64,000 nt of DNA, from positions 186,001 through 250,000 of the forward strand of contig NZ_JAELXT010000003.1 of assembly GCF_016427565.1 (NCBI RefSeq), given 5' to 3'. The DNA comes from Microvirga splendida. GTDB lineage: Bacteria; Pseudomonadota; Alphaproteobacteria; Rhizobiales; Beijerinckiaceae. The translations under genes and the position numbers were made by a program. The notes under the pieces are model-generated. The model saw nothing but the letters and a program-made list of their open reading frames with translations, was not told where the DNA came from and did not search any database. Positions 43,111 to 52,158 of the stretch are shown here, piece after piece (position 1 is the stretch's first letter; each line of letters starts with the position of its first letter).

Positions 43111-44500
43111 TCCATCCTCCCGACGGCGTGTAGCGGATTCCCGTCTCGCTCTCGATCAGTTGCGCAAAGCTGGACTGCCAATAGTGAGTGTGAGGCTTCC
43201 ACTCGTCGCAGGAGTCACGTAAGGCGCTGCGGTCGTATCCATCCTTTCGGAAGAATTCGGGTGCCGAACCGGAACGTGTGGTCCAGAAGAGGGCCGAGGC
43301 GTTCTTGTTGACCTCCAGCACGGTGATGCGACTGCCTTCCGGGCCGACAATCTGCATCAGGATCCCGCAGTGGCTCCTGTCCGTGCTCCAGAGCCTTCCG
43401 TGTGGCTCCTTCAACCTCTCCGCGATTGGGATCGCCCTGGTCTCGCAGAGCAGATAGGCCCGCTTGATGTACGGCAGATAGCTGCGCCAGAAGTCGCGCC
43501 GCGCCTCCCACATGTCCGGACGGTCGGTCTTCAGCTCGTCGATGACCCGGAACAGGTTCTCGAGCGTTCGCGCTGTCAGCCAGGACTCGACCTCCTCGCG
43601 GACGTCGTCATCAATGTCCCGCCACAGTGCCAGAGAGATGCGGGGATCGCCCGCGAGTGTCAGCGCGATCTCGAGCGCCGCATCGGTCGACACGCGGGTT
43701 CCAGGGAGTGAGTTGCTCCTCACGATCCCCGCTACCATCTGTTTGCGGGCTTGGGTGCGCATGTCCTCCGATCCCCTCGCGCCCGAGAGGCCATGTTCTC
43801 CGAGATGGCCCAAGAGGGTCTTCGCGAGCCGATCGCTATCCTGAACCTTTCCAGCGCCGCACAGACGACCCATGGACGCAACGAGGGCGACGAGAAAGCC
43901 AGATCCGTTGGTGACCACTTGGCAGCGAACGTCGCTGGCTGCGTCTTGCAGGAAGGAATGGTCGCCGGCCGCGAGGGCAGCGGAGACCCGATCCACGGCT
44001 TCCCTCCAGTGTTGCAGGCCGTACGCCCGGATGAACTCGCCGAACGGTCCGGAAATCTCCGATACTCTCGGGACGAGCCAATCGCCCACCTCGCGCGTGG
44101 CCTCGCTCGAAGGATCGAAGTTGCGGAGGTAACTCATCGTGATACGGGCGATGCCGACGCGAGATCCCCACTCTAACGCTGCCCAGGCGAGCCACCGCTT
44201 CACGTCCTCCAAGCTGGGTTCCCACCCATGCATGCCAACCCAGAACAGTTCAATGGCGGCCTTCCGCTCCCGAGGCGTAAGGATCTCGAGGTCGCCTCCG
44301 GCCGCGGCGAGCTTCCGCGCGGCGTCGGCAAGCAGTGAGGCGCCGGGTGGCTTCGGAGGTTGCGGATCACCATGGCGCGCGGTCATCGTGTTCGCCAGCT
44401 TATGGAGGTGTCCATTGAGGTTGACGTTCAGCAGCTTCCCCAACCGGAACGTCCCGTCCGGGGAGGGGGCTTGCGATGGGTCTTCAGTCGAGGTCGACAT
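43103..44500 (-). CDS. zorC: Zorya type I ZorC (EH-signature protein)
   Basis: 465 residues, mainly helical, without a named enzyme fold. The C-terminal 150 residues carry the EH_Signature pattern: RLWSTDRSHCGILMQIVGPE, then VLEVNKNASALFWTT and HTHYWQSSFAQLIESETGIR. ZorC is the DNA-binding partner that relays the signal from the ZorAB complex. It overlaps zorB by 17 bases and zorD by eight, so all four genes are tightly coupled. AGAGGAACTCG precedes its ATG inside zorB. Confidence 0.87.
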   Translation of the reverse strand: MSTSTEDPSQAPSPDGTFRLGKLLNVNLNGHLHKLANTMTARHGDPQPPKPPGASLLADAARKLAAAGGDLEILTPRERKAAIELFWVGMHGWEPSLEDVKRWLAWAALEWGSRVGIARITMSYLRNFDPSSEATREVGDWLVPRVSEISGPFGEFIRAYGLQHWREAVDRVSAALAAGDHSFLQDAASDVRCQVVTNGSGFLVALVASMGRLCGAGKVQDSDRLAKTLLGHLGEHGLSGARGSEDMRTQARKQMVAGIVRSNSLPGTRVSTDAALEIALTLAGDPRISLALWRDIDDDVREEVESWLTARTLENLFRVIDELKTDRPDMWEARRDFWRSYLPYIKRAYLLCETRAIPIAERLKEPHGRLWSTDRSHCGILMQIVGPEGSRITVLEVNKNASALFWTTRSGSAPEFFRKDGYDRSALRDSCDEWKPHTHYWQSSFAQLIESETGIRYTPSGGWNG

Positions 44501-45527
44501 CGAGTTCCTCTAGCCGCTCGTTGAACTCGCGGAGGGTCGATAGAACCTCGTGTTGATCAACTGCCATGATGAGCCGGACCTCGATGCGCCGATCCGTTTC
44601 CTTTGCTTGGTCGTCGAGCCTTTGCTCTGTCGAGAGACCCTCTGTCGATGGCCGCGTGTCGGCATACCCGCTGACGCCGACCAGCGCCTTGCCCTCGGCG
44701 TTTCGTAGGGCCGATACCCGGGGATCCGACTCGCGGACAATGCGGAAGGCCTCGATCGCACGCGCAGCCGACAGGTCCCAGTTGTTACGGAAGCGGTCGA
44801 CCGTGTTCCTGAAGGGGGCGGCGTCAGTGTGCCCTTCAATATATACCGCGCTCAGCACCCCGGCCCCGTCCGTCTGGGGGCAGTGCTCCGGCCGGGCGCC
44901 GTCCGCAAGGTAACAGGGGACAATGTCGGCTATCGCCACGCCGAGAGACTTGATGACCTCGGTGCCCACTGGAGTGGGATCGGCCTTGGCGGACTCGAAC
45001 AATTTGGTGCTCGGCAGCCGCAGCGTGCCGTTCTCGGCGTCAATCTCCACCTTGATGTTGCTGGCGAAGAGGCGATCCTTCAGCCGCTCAAGGATTTCAG
45101 TGCGGCGCTTGTCTGCCTCGGCAATCTTGCCGAGGATCGGAACGACACCTGTGTCGCGCATGTACCTGACGAACTCGGCGAGCTTCCTGCGGGCGGCTTC
45201 CTCCTGCTCGGCCCGCACACGTTCGCGATGAGCAAGCTCTCGTGCCTGGTCTCTGTCGGTCTCAGCCAATTTGCGGGTGGCCTCCTCATGGTTCGCACGT
45301 TCGGCCTCCGTACGAGCCTTCTCCTTCTCCACATCGAGCCGCGACACAATCGCATCGTATTCGGATTTAGGCACGGCGTTGTCGAGGTCCTCTCTCATCA
45401 GGAGCGACAGTGCGAGCACCATGATGATGAAGATGAAGACCACGCCCACCATCAGGTCGGCGACCGGGGCGAAGACGTCCTTCTTCTCCTCGGCATCCGC
45501 CGGTCTGGAGTAGGGGGCGAACATCAT
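44484..45527 (-). CDS. zorB: Zorya ZorB (MotB/OmpA-like stator protein)
   Basis: 347 residues. A single transmembrane helix preceded by the proton-pathway Asp is seen in VADLMVGVVFIFIIMVLALS. A coiled coil (residues about 55-120) follows, and the C-terminal OmpA/MotB peptidoglycan-binding domain contains AVYIEGHTDAAPFRNTVDRF and GVSGYADTRPSTEGLSTEQR with RRIEVRLIM. ZorB forms a 5:2 ion-driven stator with ZorA in the inner membrane. Its start overlaps the zorA stop codon (ATGA). Confidence 0.92.
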   Translation of the reverse strand: MMFAPYSRPADAEEKKDVFAPVADLMVGVVFIFIIMVLALSLLMREDLDNAVPKSEYDAIVSRLDVEKEKARTEAERANHEEATRKLAETDRDQARELAHRERVRAEQEEAARRKLAEFVRYMRDTGVVPILGKIAEADKRRTEILERLKDRLFASNIKVEIDAENGTLRLPSTKLFESAKADPTPVGTEVIKSLGVAIADIVPCYLADGARPEHCPQTDGAGVLSAVYIEGHTDAAPFRNTVDRFRNNWDLSAARAIEAFRIVRESDPRVSALRNAEGKALVGVSGYADTRPSTEGLSTEQRLDDQAKETDRRIEVRLIMAVDQHEVLSTLREFNERLEELDVDLD

Positions 45528-47647
45528 AGCTTCGGCCTACCGAACACTTTGGTGCTGCCATTGCCGCTGGGGGCGGCACCAGGAGTTGGGCTGGGCTGCG
45601 TGGCGGGGCTCGGAGCAGGCGGGACCTTGATGGGGGCGTTCGTGCCGGCACGTCTGTTGTCCACGATATCCGCGACGTCGAGGATTGCGCTCTCAAGGCT
45701 GCCAATCGATCTCGCGATCTCGGCATCGTACGTGTTGATGCAATCGGAGATCTGGTTGCCCAGCCGCACCACACCCTGGACGAGTTCGTTCATGGTGTTG
45801 TTGACGTTCGCGTGCAGGTCCGAGAACCGCGTGGCCTGATCCGAGAACGCCGACTGAGCCTTCTCTACCGACAAGTTGAGCAGTTCCGCCATCTGCATGC
45901 CCGCCGCTGTGGCGTCACGCACCTGCGTGGAGGCGCCGGTGACCTGCTCAAGGGCGAGGTTGATGGTCCTGACAGCGCCCGAGAGCGGTGTGGTCGCCGT
46001 CTCCACGTTGCCCGCCGCGGAGGCGAGGGACGTCGAGGCGCCGACGACGATTTCGCCCGCCCGCGACAGGTGACCCTGCTGGGTCTCGAGGAGCCTGGTT
46101 GTTTGGTCGAGCCGGCTTGAGAGGCCGTCCACGACGGAGGCCAGTGCGGCGACAGTCCCGGACAGCTTCGCGCTGGCGTCCTGCGTTGTGTCCGCAATCA
46201 ACTTTATGCCGTCGCGCACGCCCATCGCCAGATCGTCCCGGGCGCTCTTGAGGCCCTCCGCCGAGTGATCTCCGGCGGCGCGCAGGCTCTCGGCCGACGC
46301 CGCGAGGGAGGTCGCGATCTTGGCGACCTCGGCTCCGAGCTGCTCGGCGCTGGACTGCCCAGCCTTCGCGGTTATCGTGGACAGGTTTTCGAGCGAGGAC
46401 TCCACGGAGCGACCGACAGTCCCCGCCGCCTCGCGGGAGGCTTTCTCGACGATCTTCGGGATCATCGCGATCTGCTCGTTGAAACCAGAGATGGTCGTGA
46501 TCATCGAGCGCTGGCCCTCCTCGAAGGTAGCGCTCAGCCTCATGGCGGTTTCGTTCAGCTTCTCGGTGACCCGCCCGATCTCACCTCCAAGGCCTGTTTC
46601 TGTCTGCTTGACCTTCTCCGGCAAGCTCTCGAGGGCTGCGATGGTCTTCTCCATCTGGGTACCGAAGAGGTCCATATGCTTGCCAATGCCATCCTGCCAG
46701 ACCTTGGAGAAGACGTCGCCCGCGCCATCGGCCATGTTGCCGCCGGCCTGCTTTATCTGATCGCCAATCCTGTGCAGGTCGTCTCGGACAGGCTCGAAGG
46801 CGGTGGCGACCGCCGGCCCGACCATCTCGGCTACGGCTTCGGGCAATCGCTCAAAGCGGGCCTTAAGGGCCATCTCAATCTGGTTGCCGATGGCAACCGC
46901 AAGGTCATTGCCGAAGGTCTGGAATTGCTGCCTCTGCTCCTCAATAGCCTTCAACTGCTTCTGGAGAAGCATTTCAGGGGCAACGTAGGAGGACAACTGC
47001 CGGACCTCATGCACGAGCCCCTCGACGGCCCTGTCTTGGGCATCGGCTTGGAAGCGGGCGACGAGGCTCCAGAAAATATACGCTCCGATGCCGGCCAGGG
47101 AGGTGATGAACTTGACCGAACTGACCCCCAGGATACCTTCCACGGCTCGCCGGAGCTTTTCCGTATCCATCGGGGCGTTGCCGTCGCCTCCGACCTGGAG
47201 CAGGGCAGCCGACAGGCCGACGAAGGTGAAGAACAGGCCGACGGTGAGGAATACGCCACCGAGCGTCGTGGACCATTTGACGTAGTTATGCCCAGGTACC
47301 CGATCGGCCGCCAAATAGGGTGCAGGGTCCGTGTAGCTGAAAAGGTTGCCGTTCGCGATCTCAAGGGACGAGCGGTACTGGCTCCATCCCGAGGCGAGGG
47401 GAGTACCCTCGAACTCGCCTATCGCAGCGGCAAAACGCTCCTCCTGCGATCCGGCAGTTTGCCTGATGGTCCTCAGCGCACGGGTGACTCGCCTGTAGGA
47501 CCCGAGGAATCTGCGCTCGACGAAGAAGTAGACCAGCAACCATATCAGGACTGCGCTGGCCAGGATGCCAAGTGCGATGCCGACAGCCAATGGCTTGCCA
47601 GAGAACATGCCGATGGGCGCGAGTACGATCGCGACTATCTGGTCCAT
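45524..47647 (-). CDS. zorA: Zorya ZorA (MotA/ExbB-like channel with long coiled tail)
   Basis: 707 residues. Transmembrane segments lie at about 17-38 (VGIALGILASAVLIWLLVYF), 135-155 (GGVFLTVGLFFTFVGLSAAL) and 180-200 (SSVKFITSLAGIGAYIFWSL), in the MotA/TolQ/ExbB arrangement. The remaining 500 residues are a long helical cytoplasmic tail (EKTIAALESLPEKVKQTETG, LETQQGHLSRAGEIVVGAST and more), which in Zorya transmits the signal into the cell. The C-terminus is Pro-rich. It is first in the operon. About 225 non-coding bases upstream should hold the promoter; no operator is obvious there. Confidence 0.92.
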   Translation of the reverse strand: MDQIVAIVLAPIGMFSGKPLAVGIALGILASAVLIWLLVYFFVERRFLGSYRRVTRALRTIRQTAGSQEERFAAAIGEFEGTPLASGWSQYRSSLEIANGNLFSYTDPAPYLAADRVPGHNYVKWSTTLGGVFLTVGLFFTFVGLSAALLQVGGDGNAPMDTEKLRRAVEGILGVSSVKFITSLAGIGAYIFWSLVARFQADAQDRAVEGLVHEVRQLSSYVAPEMLLQKQLKAIEEQRQQFQTFGNDLAVAIGNQIEMALKARFERLPEAVAEMVGPAVATAFEPVRDDLHRIGDQIKQAGGNMADGAGDVFSKVWQDGIGKHMDLFGTQMEKTIAALESLPEKVKQTETGLGGEIGRVTEKLNETAMRLSATFEEGQRSMITTISGFNEQIAMIPKIVEKASREAAGTVGRSVESSLENLSTITAKAGQSSAEQLGAEVAKIATSLAASAESLRAAGDHSAEGLKSARDDLAMGVRDGIKLIADTTQDASAKLSGTVAALASVVDGLSSRLDQTTRLLETQQGHLSRAGEIVVGASTSLASAAGNVETATTPLSGAVRTINLALEQVTGASTQVRDATAAGMQMAELLNLSVEKAQSAFSDQATRFSDLHANVNNTMNELVQGVVRLGNQISDCINTYDAEIARSIGSLESAILDVADIVDNRRAGTNAPIKVPPAPSPATQPSPTPGAAPSGNGSTKVFGRPKL

Positions 47648-47873
47648 GAATTGTTGCCCCCGAACGGCTCTCGGCCGTAAAATTTTCTACTGTTGCTTTA
47701 CGACCTTAGTCCTAAAAGGCAGAGAATCGTACTGGGACACAGTGCCTTAGTTAAGCTTATTCTTTCATGCTTTGACGAAAGTTCGAGCAGGGAAAGGGCG
47801 GACCGGTTCCATCAACTGAGCTGCGCAGAGCAGGATTGCCGAGCACAGTCGCGGTGATGGGCAGAGGTTCGGA

Positions 47874-48926
47874 TCATGCGCGCCCAGACGTATCGCCTTC
47901 TTGGACAAGCAGTCCCTTGAGCATTTCCCTGATCCTCGGATCGACGTCGAGGTCATCGAACACGGCCTGCATCTCCTCCATGAAGACGGATCCGTCCTCC
48001 GTCCGGGGAAGTTCGGCCTCCTGGCGGAGCAGGTTCACGAAGCTGCTCTCGGGACGCTCCATAATGAGAGGCGGCTCTGTCGCATCGATCCGCCGTCCCG
48101 TGTGGTCGAACACCTCGGCGACATGCTCGATCACGTGCCGCCTCAGTCCGTAGGGAAGGACGTGCGACAGGAACTCGTCGAGGGCGTCCTCGCGGCCCGG
48201 GATGAGGGAGAACACGCTCGGAACATGCGTCTCGAGATCGATGGACATGCGGGTGATGTTCCCGGGATTGAAGAACGTCGTCTGCCCGACCGGCACCGGC
48301 TTGCGCGTGTCATGGACGTGTCCGTTCACGATCAGATCGATGCCCGTCACCCTTGGCAACGGGATCGCGCCGGGGATGACCCGGCCGGGGAACGAAAGGT
48401 CATGATGCGTGGTCAGGAGGCGGATGTCCGCCTTGGTCGTGGTCCACGCATCCCCGGCGACGGAGGGGATCTCACGTCCCCAGCACACGCCTCCGACGAG
48501 GATGTCGCCCGTGGGCGTTTCCACCAGAAGGTCCGGATCGCCGTCGCCGCCGAGCAGGCGCAGCGTGCCCGACTCGGCGAGAAGGGTCAGCACATGGCCG
48601 TCCGACAGCTCCTTGTGGATTGAGCGGCGTCCGATGGTGAGGGTGTGGTTGCCTACCAGGTACCACGGCGTGCACCAGCAAGAGCGGAGCACGCGCGTGA
48701 CCTGCGTGAGCATCCGGATGTCGTTGTCGTCCCCGGCATCGAGGAGGTCGCCGAGGATGATCGGGACAAGACGGTTTGCCTCGGCCACCTTCAGAGCGGC
48801 GGCCAGCTTGCCCAGCACCGTCTCGACGAAGTCGTCATCGCGGCGCCGTCCTGGCCGCCTCGAACTGACGTGCGGATCGCCGATGAGGAGGATGCCGGAG
48901 GCGGAAATCCGCTCAATGGTGCGCAT
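47874..48926 (-). CDS. Mre11/SbcD-like metallophosphoesterase
   Basis: 350 residues. The calcineurin-like metal motifs are in order: LLIGDPHVSS (GDxH, 16-19), ILGDLLDAGDD (GDxxD, 59-63), YLVGNHTL (GNH, 92-94), LLTTHHDLSF and IVNGHVHDTRK (GHxH). The Asp normally after GNH is replaced by Thr. The C-terminal part (GRRIDATEPPLIMERPESSF, then VFMEEMQAVFDDLDVDPRIR) could hold the partner-binding helix. Such enzymes cut DNA ends together with a Rad50/SbcC ATPase, and that partner is encoded directly upstream, overlapping by 14 bases. I infer an SbcCD/MR-type nuclease rather than a generic phosphatase from this pairing. Confidence 0.85.
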   Translation of the reverse strand: MRTIERISASGILLIGDPHVSSRRPGRRRDDDFVETVLGKLAAALKVAEANRLVPIILGDLLDAGDDNDIRMLTQVTRVLRSCWCTPWYLVGNHTLTIGRRSIHKELSDGHVLTLLAESGTLRLLGGDGDPDLLVETPTGDILVGGVCWGREIPSVAGDAWTTTKADIRLLTTHHDLSFPGRVIPGAIPLPRVTGIDLIVNGHVHDTRKPVPVGQTTFFNPGNITRMSIDLETHVPSVFSLIPGREDALDEFLSHVLPYGLRRHVIEHVAEVFDHTGRRIDATEPPLIMERPESSFVNLLRQEAELPRTEDGSVFMEEMQAVFDDLDVDPRIREMLKGLLVQEGDTSGRA

Positions 48927-51393
48927 GGAAGGCTCCCGGTGCCAATGGATCGTACCCGTCCCGTCCGCATGTCGGGCAAATGCCCTTGTTCTCGTCCCTC
49001 CAGGCCCGCAGCCTTTCCTCGACGTCGGCCAGCTCGGCGTCGAGGCGGGAAGCCTCCTGCCGATGTGCCTCGGTCGCCTGGGCGCTTTCCTCGAGCCGGG
49101 CCACAATCTCCAGATAGCCATCGGTCTGCAACACGGCAGGGGGGTCCGGCAGCGCCTCGAGCGCGGCAAACCTCGCCTCGATGACGGTCGTCGCCTCGGC
49201 GGCCGCCTCAATGCCCGTGGCAGCCTCCTCCAGGTCCATGGCGTCCACAAGCTCGGGCGGCGATGCTAGCCGATCGAGTACGTAGGCCTCGGCCAGCAGC
49301 GAGGCCATCTCGTTGTGGGCTGCCTCCAGCCTGTCCGCCATCGGGATGAGCCCGGAACCGTCCTGCAACTCCGGCGGCGGCGGCAGGTCTACCATCGCAG
49401 ACGAAGCCCCTTCGAGGCGCCAGACCTCGGACGAAGCTTCCTCGACGGAATCGGCCGCCTCCATCAGCCCGTCGACCGGGTGGAGCGTTGGCGGTGGAAC
49501 CACGGATGCGAGAGCGGCGAGTTCCCGTTCCAACCACGCGCAACGGGCTACGGCCTCGTCCAAGCGCAGAGAGGCTGCCTCAAGTCCATCGTCCTCCTCC
49601 AGAGTCGGCAGCTCGGGAACCGCTTCGAGGACAGCCGATACCGCCTCCAGCTCCGCCACGGTCGCGGAGGTGTTCGCCAGATCGCGCGCAGCCTCCAGCA
49701 AGCCCGCCGTGTCTTCCAGGGCAGCGAGAGCTGGAATGTCGGCGAGCGCCCGGCTCACGGCATAGAGTACCGTCGCCCGGCTCGAGGCATCCTCGAGGCG
49801 TCGCACCATGTCCCCGAGCTGATCCGTCGGCTCCAGGTCCGGTGGGGACCACAGGGCGGCGAGCACGCGCTGCCGGTCCAAGGCAGAAGCGATCTCGGCC
49901 TTAGACCTTTCGATCTCGCCGAGAAGCGATGAAAGTGCCTCCGTCTCCTCGAGGATCGGCGGCTCGGACAGCGGCGTGAGCCTTCCTGCCACTTCCTCGA
50001 GCTCGGTGCAGCGGGTGATCGCCGCCTCCACTTGGTCCGTCGTCTGGAAAAGCTCGAGCGCGTCCGCACGGGCCGTCCGGACTTTGCCGATGCCGGCCGA
50101 GAGATGCTCGGCATCGACCATCAGTCCGGGAACCGCCGACAGAGAGTTGAGGCGATGCTCTATCCTGGCATCCTCGATCTCACCCTTGCGGATCGTGCCG
50201 CCGTCGTCCCTGACGTTCCTCTGCCAGGCATCCATAAGTCGGTCGAGGTGAACGGCCTCCCGGCCGACGGAAAGCACCTCGGCCCGCTTTGTGCCCATCC
50301 CCGAGTCGTCGTCGAGCAGGAAGTTGGGCTTCGTCTGGCGGGCGATGTGAAGGTTCATGTCCTCCGACAGATGCATGCCGAGGGCATCGGCGATGAAGCC
50401 GGGGACGTCGCTGCCCTCGCTCTGCTGGCGCTCCCCGGATGGGAGCCGCAGTTCCCATCGCATCTTTCGCTTCGCCGACTTGCGGACGGATGCGACCCGG
50501 CCATCAGCCAGCGTCAGTTCCACCGCGGCCTCCTTCGTGCCGTGCCTGATGTCGGAGTCCTTCAGGTCGCCGTCGACGAGCACGCCCAGCGCTGAGACGA
50601 CTGCGGACTTGCCGATGTCGTTGCCACCCACGAGGCATGTCATCCCCGGGGAGAGGGGCACCACGGTGTCGGAGTGGGACCGGAAATTGACCAGCCGGAT
50701 CGACCTGAACAGGTTCGTGGACGCTTCCGTTCCCTCGTCGGCGGTCCCCTCGGGAATCGCGACGAGGCCCGTCTCGGGAGTGCCGTCCAGTCGGACGATG
50801 AACGCCCCGTGGAACATCCGCGGGTCATGGTGGCTGATCAGCAGGCACTGGAAGCCGAGGTCGGTCGACAGCCGGACGAGCACGTTGCCGTAGGCCGGGA
50901 CGTTGTCCGGCGAGATCCAGCACTCGCTCTCGTCGAACGCCACGAACTGCCGGGCGCCCGACTTGCTGAGTGCGCTGACGCGCAATCCGGTCGCGAGCAC
51001 GTTCATCAGGCTGCCGCCCGAGGCCCTGCTCACGTCGACGCTCCCCCCGTCGCGCTCGGCCACGATGTCGAGTGAAGGCTTTCCGTTCCTTCTGTTTGTG
51101 CCGAGGTCGAGGCGGATCCTGATCTTGGAAGGCAGGACGTCATTGGCAATCATCGTGAGCAGTTGCTCGTAGCTTCCGACCGCCTTCGCATGCAGGCGCG
51201 CCTGCGCGGCCTCGAAGACCTTCTCGACCGTTGCCTTCTGCTCGACGCGCCATTTGGCGGTGCCCACGACCGCTCGGTTCCTGATCCGCTCCTGCTCTAG
51301 TTGCTCGCGCTGGCCCTTCAGCTCGCTCAACCTTTGCCCGATGACTCGGGCGGCCGACATCATGACGTCGAGATCGCTCTCCTGGACGGTCAT
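48913..51393 (-). CDS. Rad50/SbcC-like ATPase with circularly permuted domain order
   Basis: 826 residues in one frame. Order seen: a helix (12-70); the ABC signature-like ASGGSLMNVL (125-134); Walker B QFVAFDES (149-156); H-loop LLISHH (184-189); then IRLVNFRSHSDTVVPLSPGM leading to Walker A GGNDIGKSAV (256-265) and IRHGTKEAAVEL; then a helical arm of eight repeats of about 39 residues (about 470-800); and last a zinc hook GICPTCGRDG (Cys 806 and 809). In SbcC/Rad50 the Walker A half is N-terminal, the hook is central and the signature/Walker B half is C-terminal. Here the halves are swapped and the hook is at the end. GGAGGGTGCA gives a good start. The Mre11-like gene follows. Confidence 0.82.
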   Translation of the reverse strand: MTVQESDLDVMMSAARVIGQRLSELKGQREQLEQERIRNRAVVGTAKWRVEQKATVEKVFEAAQARLHAKAVGSYEQLLTMIANDVLPSKIRIRLDLGTNRRNGKPSLDIVAERDGGSVDVSRASGGSLMNVLATGLRVSALSKSGARQFVAFDESECWISPDNVPAYGNVLVRLSTDLGFQCLLISHHDPRMFHGAFIVRLDGTPETGLVAIPEGTADEGTEASTNLFRSIRLVNFRSHSDTVVPLSPGMTCLVGGNDIGKSAVVSALGVLVDGDLKDSDIRHGTKEAAVELTLADGRVASVRKSAKRKMRWELRLPSGERQQSEGSDVPGFIADALGMHLSEDMNLHIARQTKPNFLLDDDSGMGTKRAEVLSVGREAVHLDRLMDAWQRNVRDDGGTIRKGEIEDARIEHRLNSLSAVPGLMVDAEHLSAGIGKVRTARADALELFQTTDQVEAAITRCTELEEVAGRLTPLSEPPILEETEALSSLLGEIERSKAEIASALDRQRVLAALWSPPDLEPTDQLGDMVRRLEDASSRATVLYAVSRALADIPALAALEDTAGLLEAARDLANTSATVAELEAVSAVLEAVPELPTLEEDDGLEAASLRLDEAVARCAWLERELAALASVVPPPTLHPVDGLMEAADSVEEASSEVWRLEGASSAMVDLPPPPELQDGSGLIPMADRLEAAHNEMASLLAEAYVLDRLASPPELVDAMDLEEAATGIEAAAEATTVIEARFAALEALPDPPAVLQTDGYLEIVARLEESAQATEAHRQEASRLDAELADVEERLRAWRDENKGICPTCGRDGYDPLAPGAFHAHH

Positions 51394-51418
51394 TGCACCC
51401 TCCTGCCGGATCGGCTGC

Positions 51419-51718
51419 TTATTCTGCCGCGGAGAGGTTCTCCAACTGAGTCTGTATTTCCGTGAGCTGCGCCTGATAGCTCGTTAGCATCTCGTCGTTG
51501 GCCTTGGTGCGTCGCGCGAACTCTGCCCGCAGGTCTTCCGGATTGTCCATGCCGAACTTCTTCTTGGATTCGGCGGTGAGCGTTTCCAGCGTCTTCCTTG
51601 CCCCCCTCAGTTCGGCCTCGACCGTGACCTTCTTCTCGTTCAGAACCCTGTAGGTATCGGTCAGATCCTTGAGGGTCTTGGCCTGACGATCGGAAACGGA
51701 CATGGCGGCATCGGACAT
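51419..51718 (-). CDS. Small coiled-coil protein upstream of the Rad50-like gene
   Basis: 99 residues, almost entirely predicted coiled coil: VSDRQAKTLKDLTDTYRVLN, EKKVTVEAELRGARKTLETL and MLTSYQAQLTEIQTQLENLS. No other domain. The ATG at 51718 has GAGG at a good distance; the ATG two codons earlier is too close to it. It ends 25 bases before the Rad50-like gene and probably forms the first gene of that operon. By position it could be a third subunit binding the helical arm, but this is only inferred. Confidence 0.7.
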   Translation of the reverse strand: MSDAAMSVSDRQAKTLKDLTDTYRVLNEKKVTVEAELRGARKTLETLTAESKKKFGMDNPEDLRAEFARRTKANDEMLTSYQAQLTEIQTQLENLSAAE

Positions 51719-51886
51719 CGGCATCTACCTCGTGCTCTGATGAGAATCCTTTTCGAAGGTTAACGGTTGTAGCCGTTTTGTTCGCGGCTCGCGACCGCAA
51801 ATGTCGGTAGGAGCCATGTCCCAGAAGTATGAGGGCATCCGGGTGGCCTCATAGGCAGAACGGGTCCGCAGCATACTCGGCGAAGG

Positions 51887-52054
51887 GGCGTCATCTCCCC
51901 GGACGAGTCGGCTATGTTCATCGTGCCCTCGAACGACACCCTCGCCCTCAAGGCAAAGGTGCAGCCGCAGGATATCGACCAGCTCTCGGTCGGGCACGCA
52001 GACGGAGACTTCGTCCAGGGTCAACGAGTGAACGCCGTTCGAGTACCTGATATA
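51887..52054 (+). pseudogene. Fragment of an HlyD-type membrane fusion protein
   Basis: The plus strand reads GVISPDESAMFIVPSNDTLA, then LKAKVQPQDIDQLSVGHADG, which matches the conserved C-terminal region of type I secretion HlyD/PrsE proteins (IVPxxDxLxVEAKVxPxDIDxLxxGQ). Nothing of the protein is recognisable on either side, and the frame soon loses similarity. It is a decayed remnant on the strand opposite to its neighbours. Confidence 0.6.
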
Positions 52055-52158
52055 GCCCCTCAAGGAGCAGTTCGCTCGCGTGTTCCGCGAGCGCTGAGCC
52101 AAGCCGCCGCAAGGATTCGCTCCCTTGCGGCGGCTCCCTTCACGGGCATCGACCGGGC

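Noticed and set aside
47874..48926. The metallophosphoesterase as a serine/threonine phosphatase
   Set aside because: Overlap with a Rad50/SbcC-like gene makes a nuclease role more probable, although the Thr after GNH is unusual.
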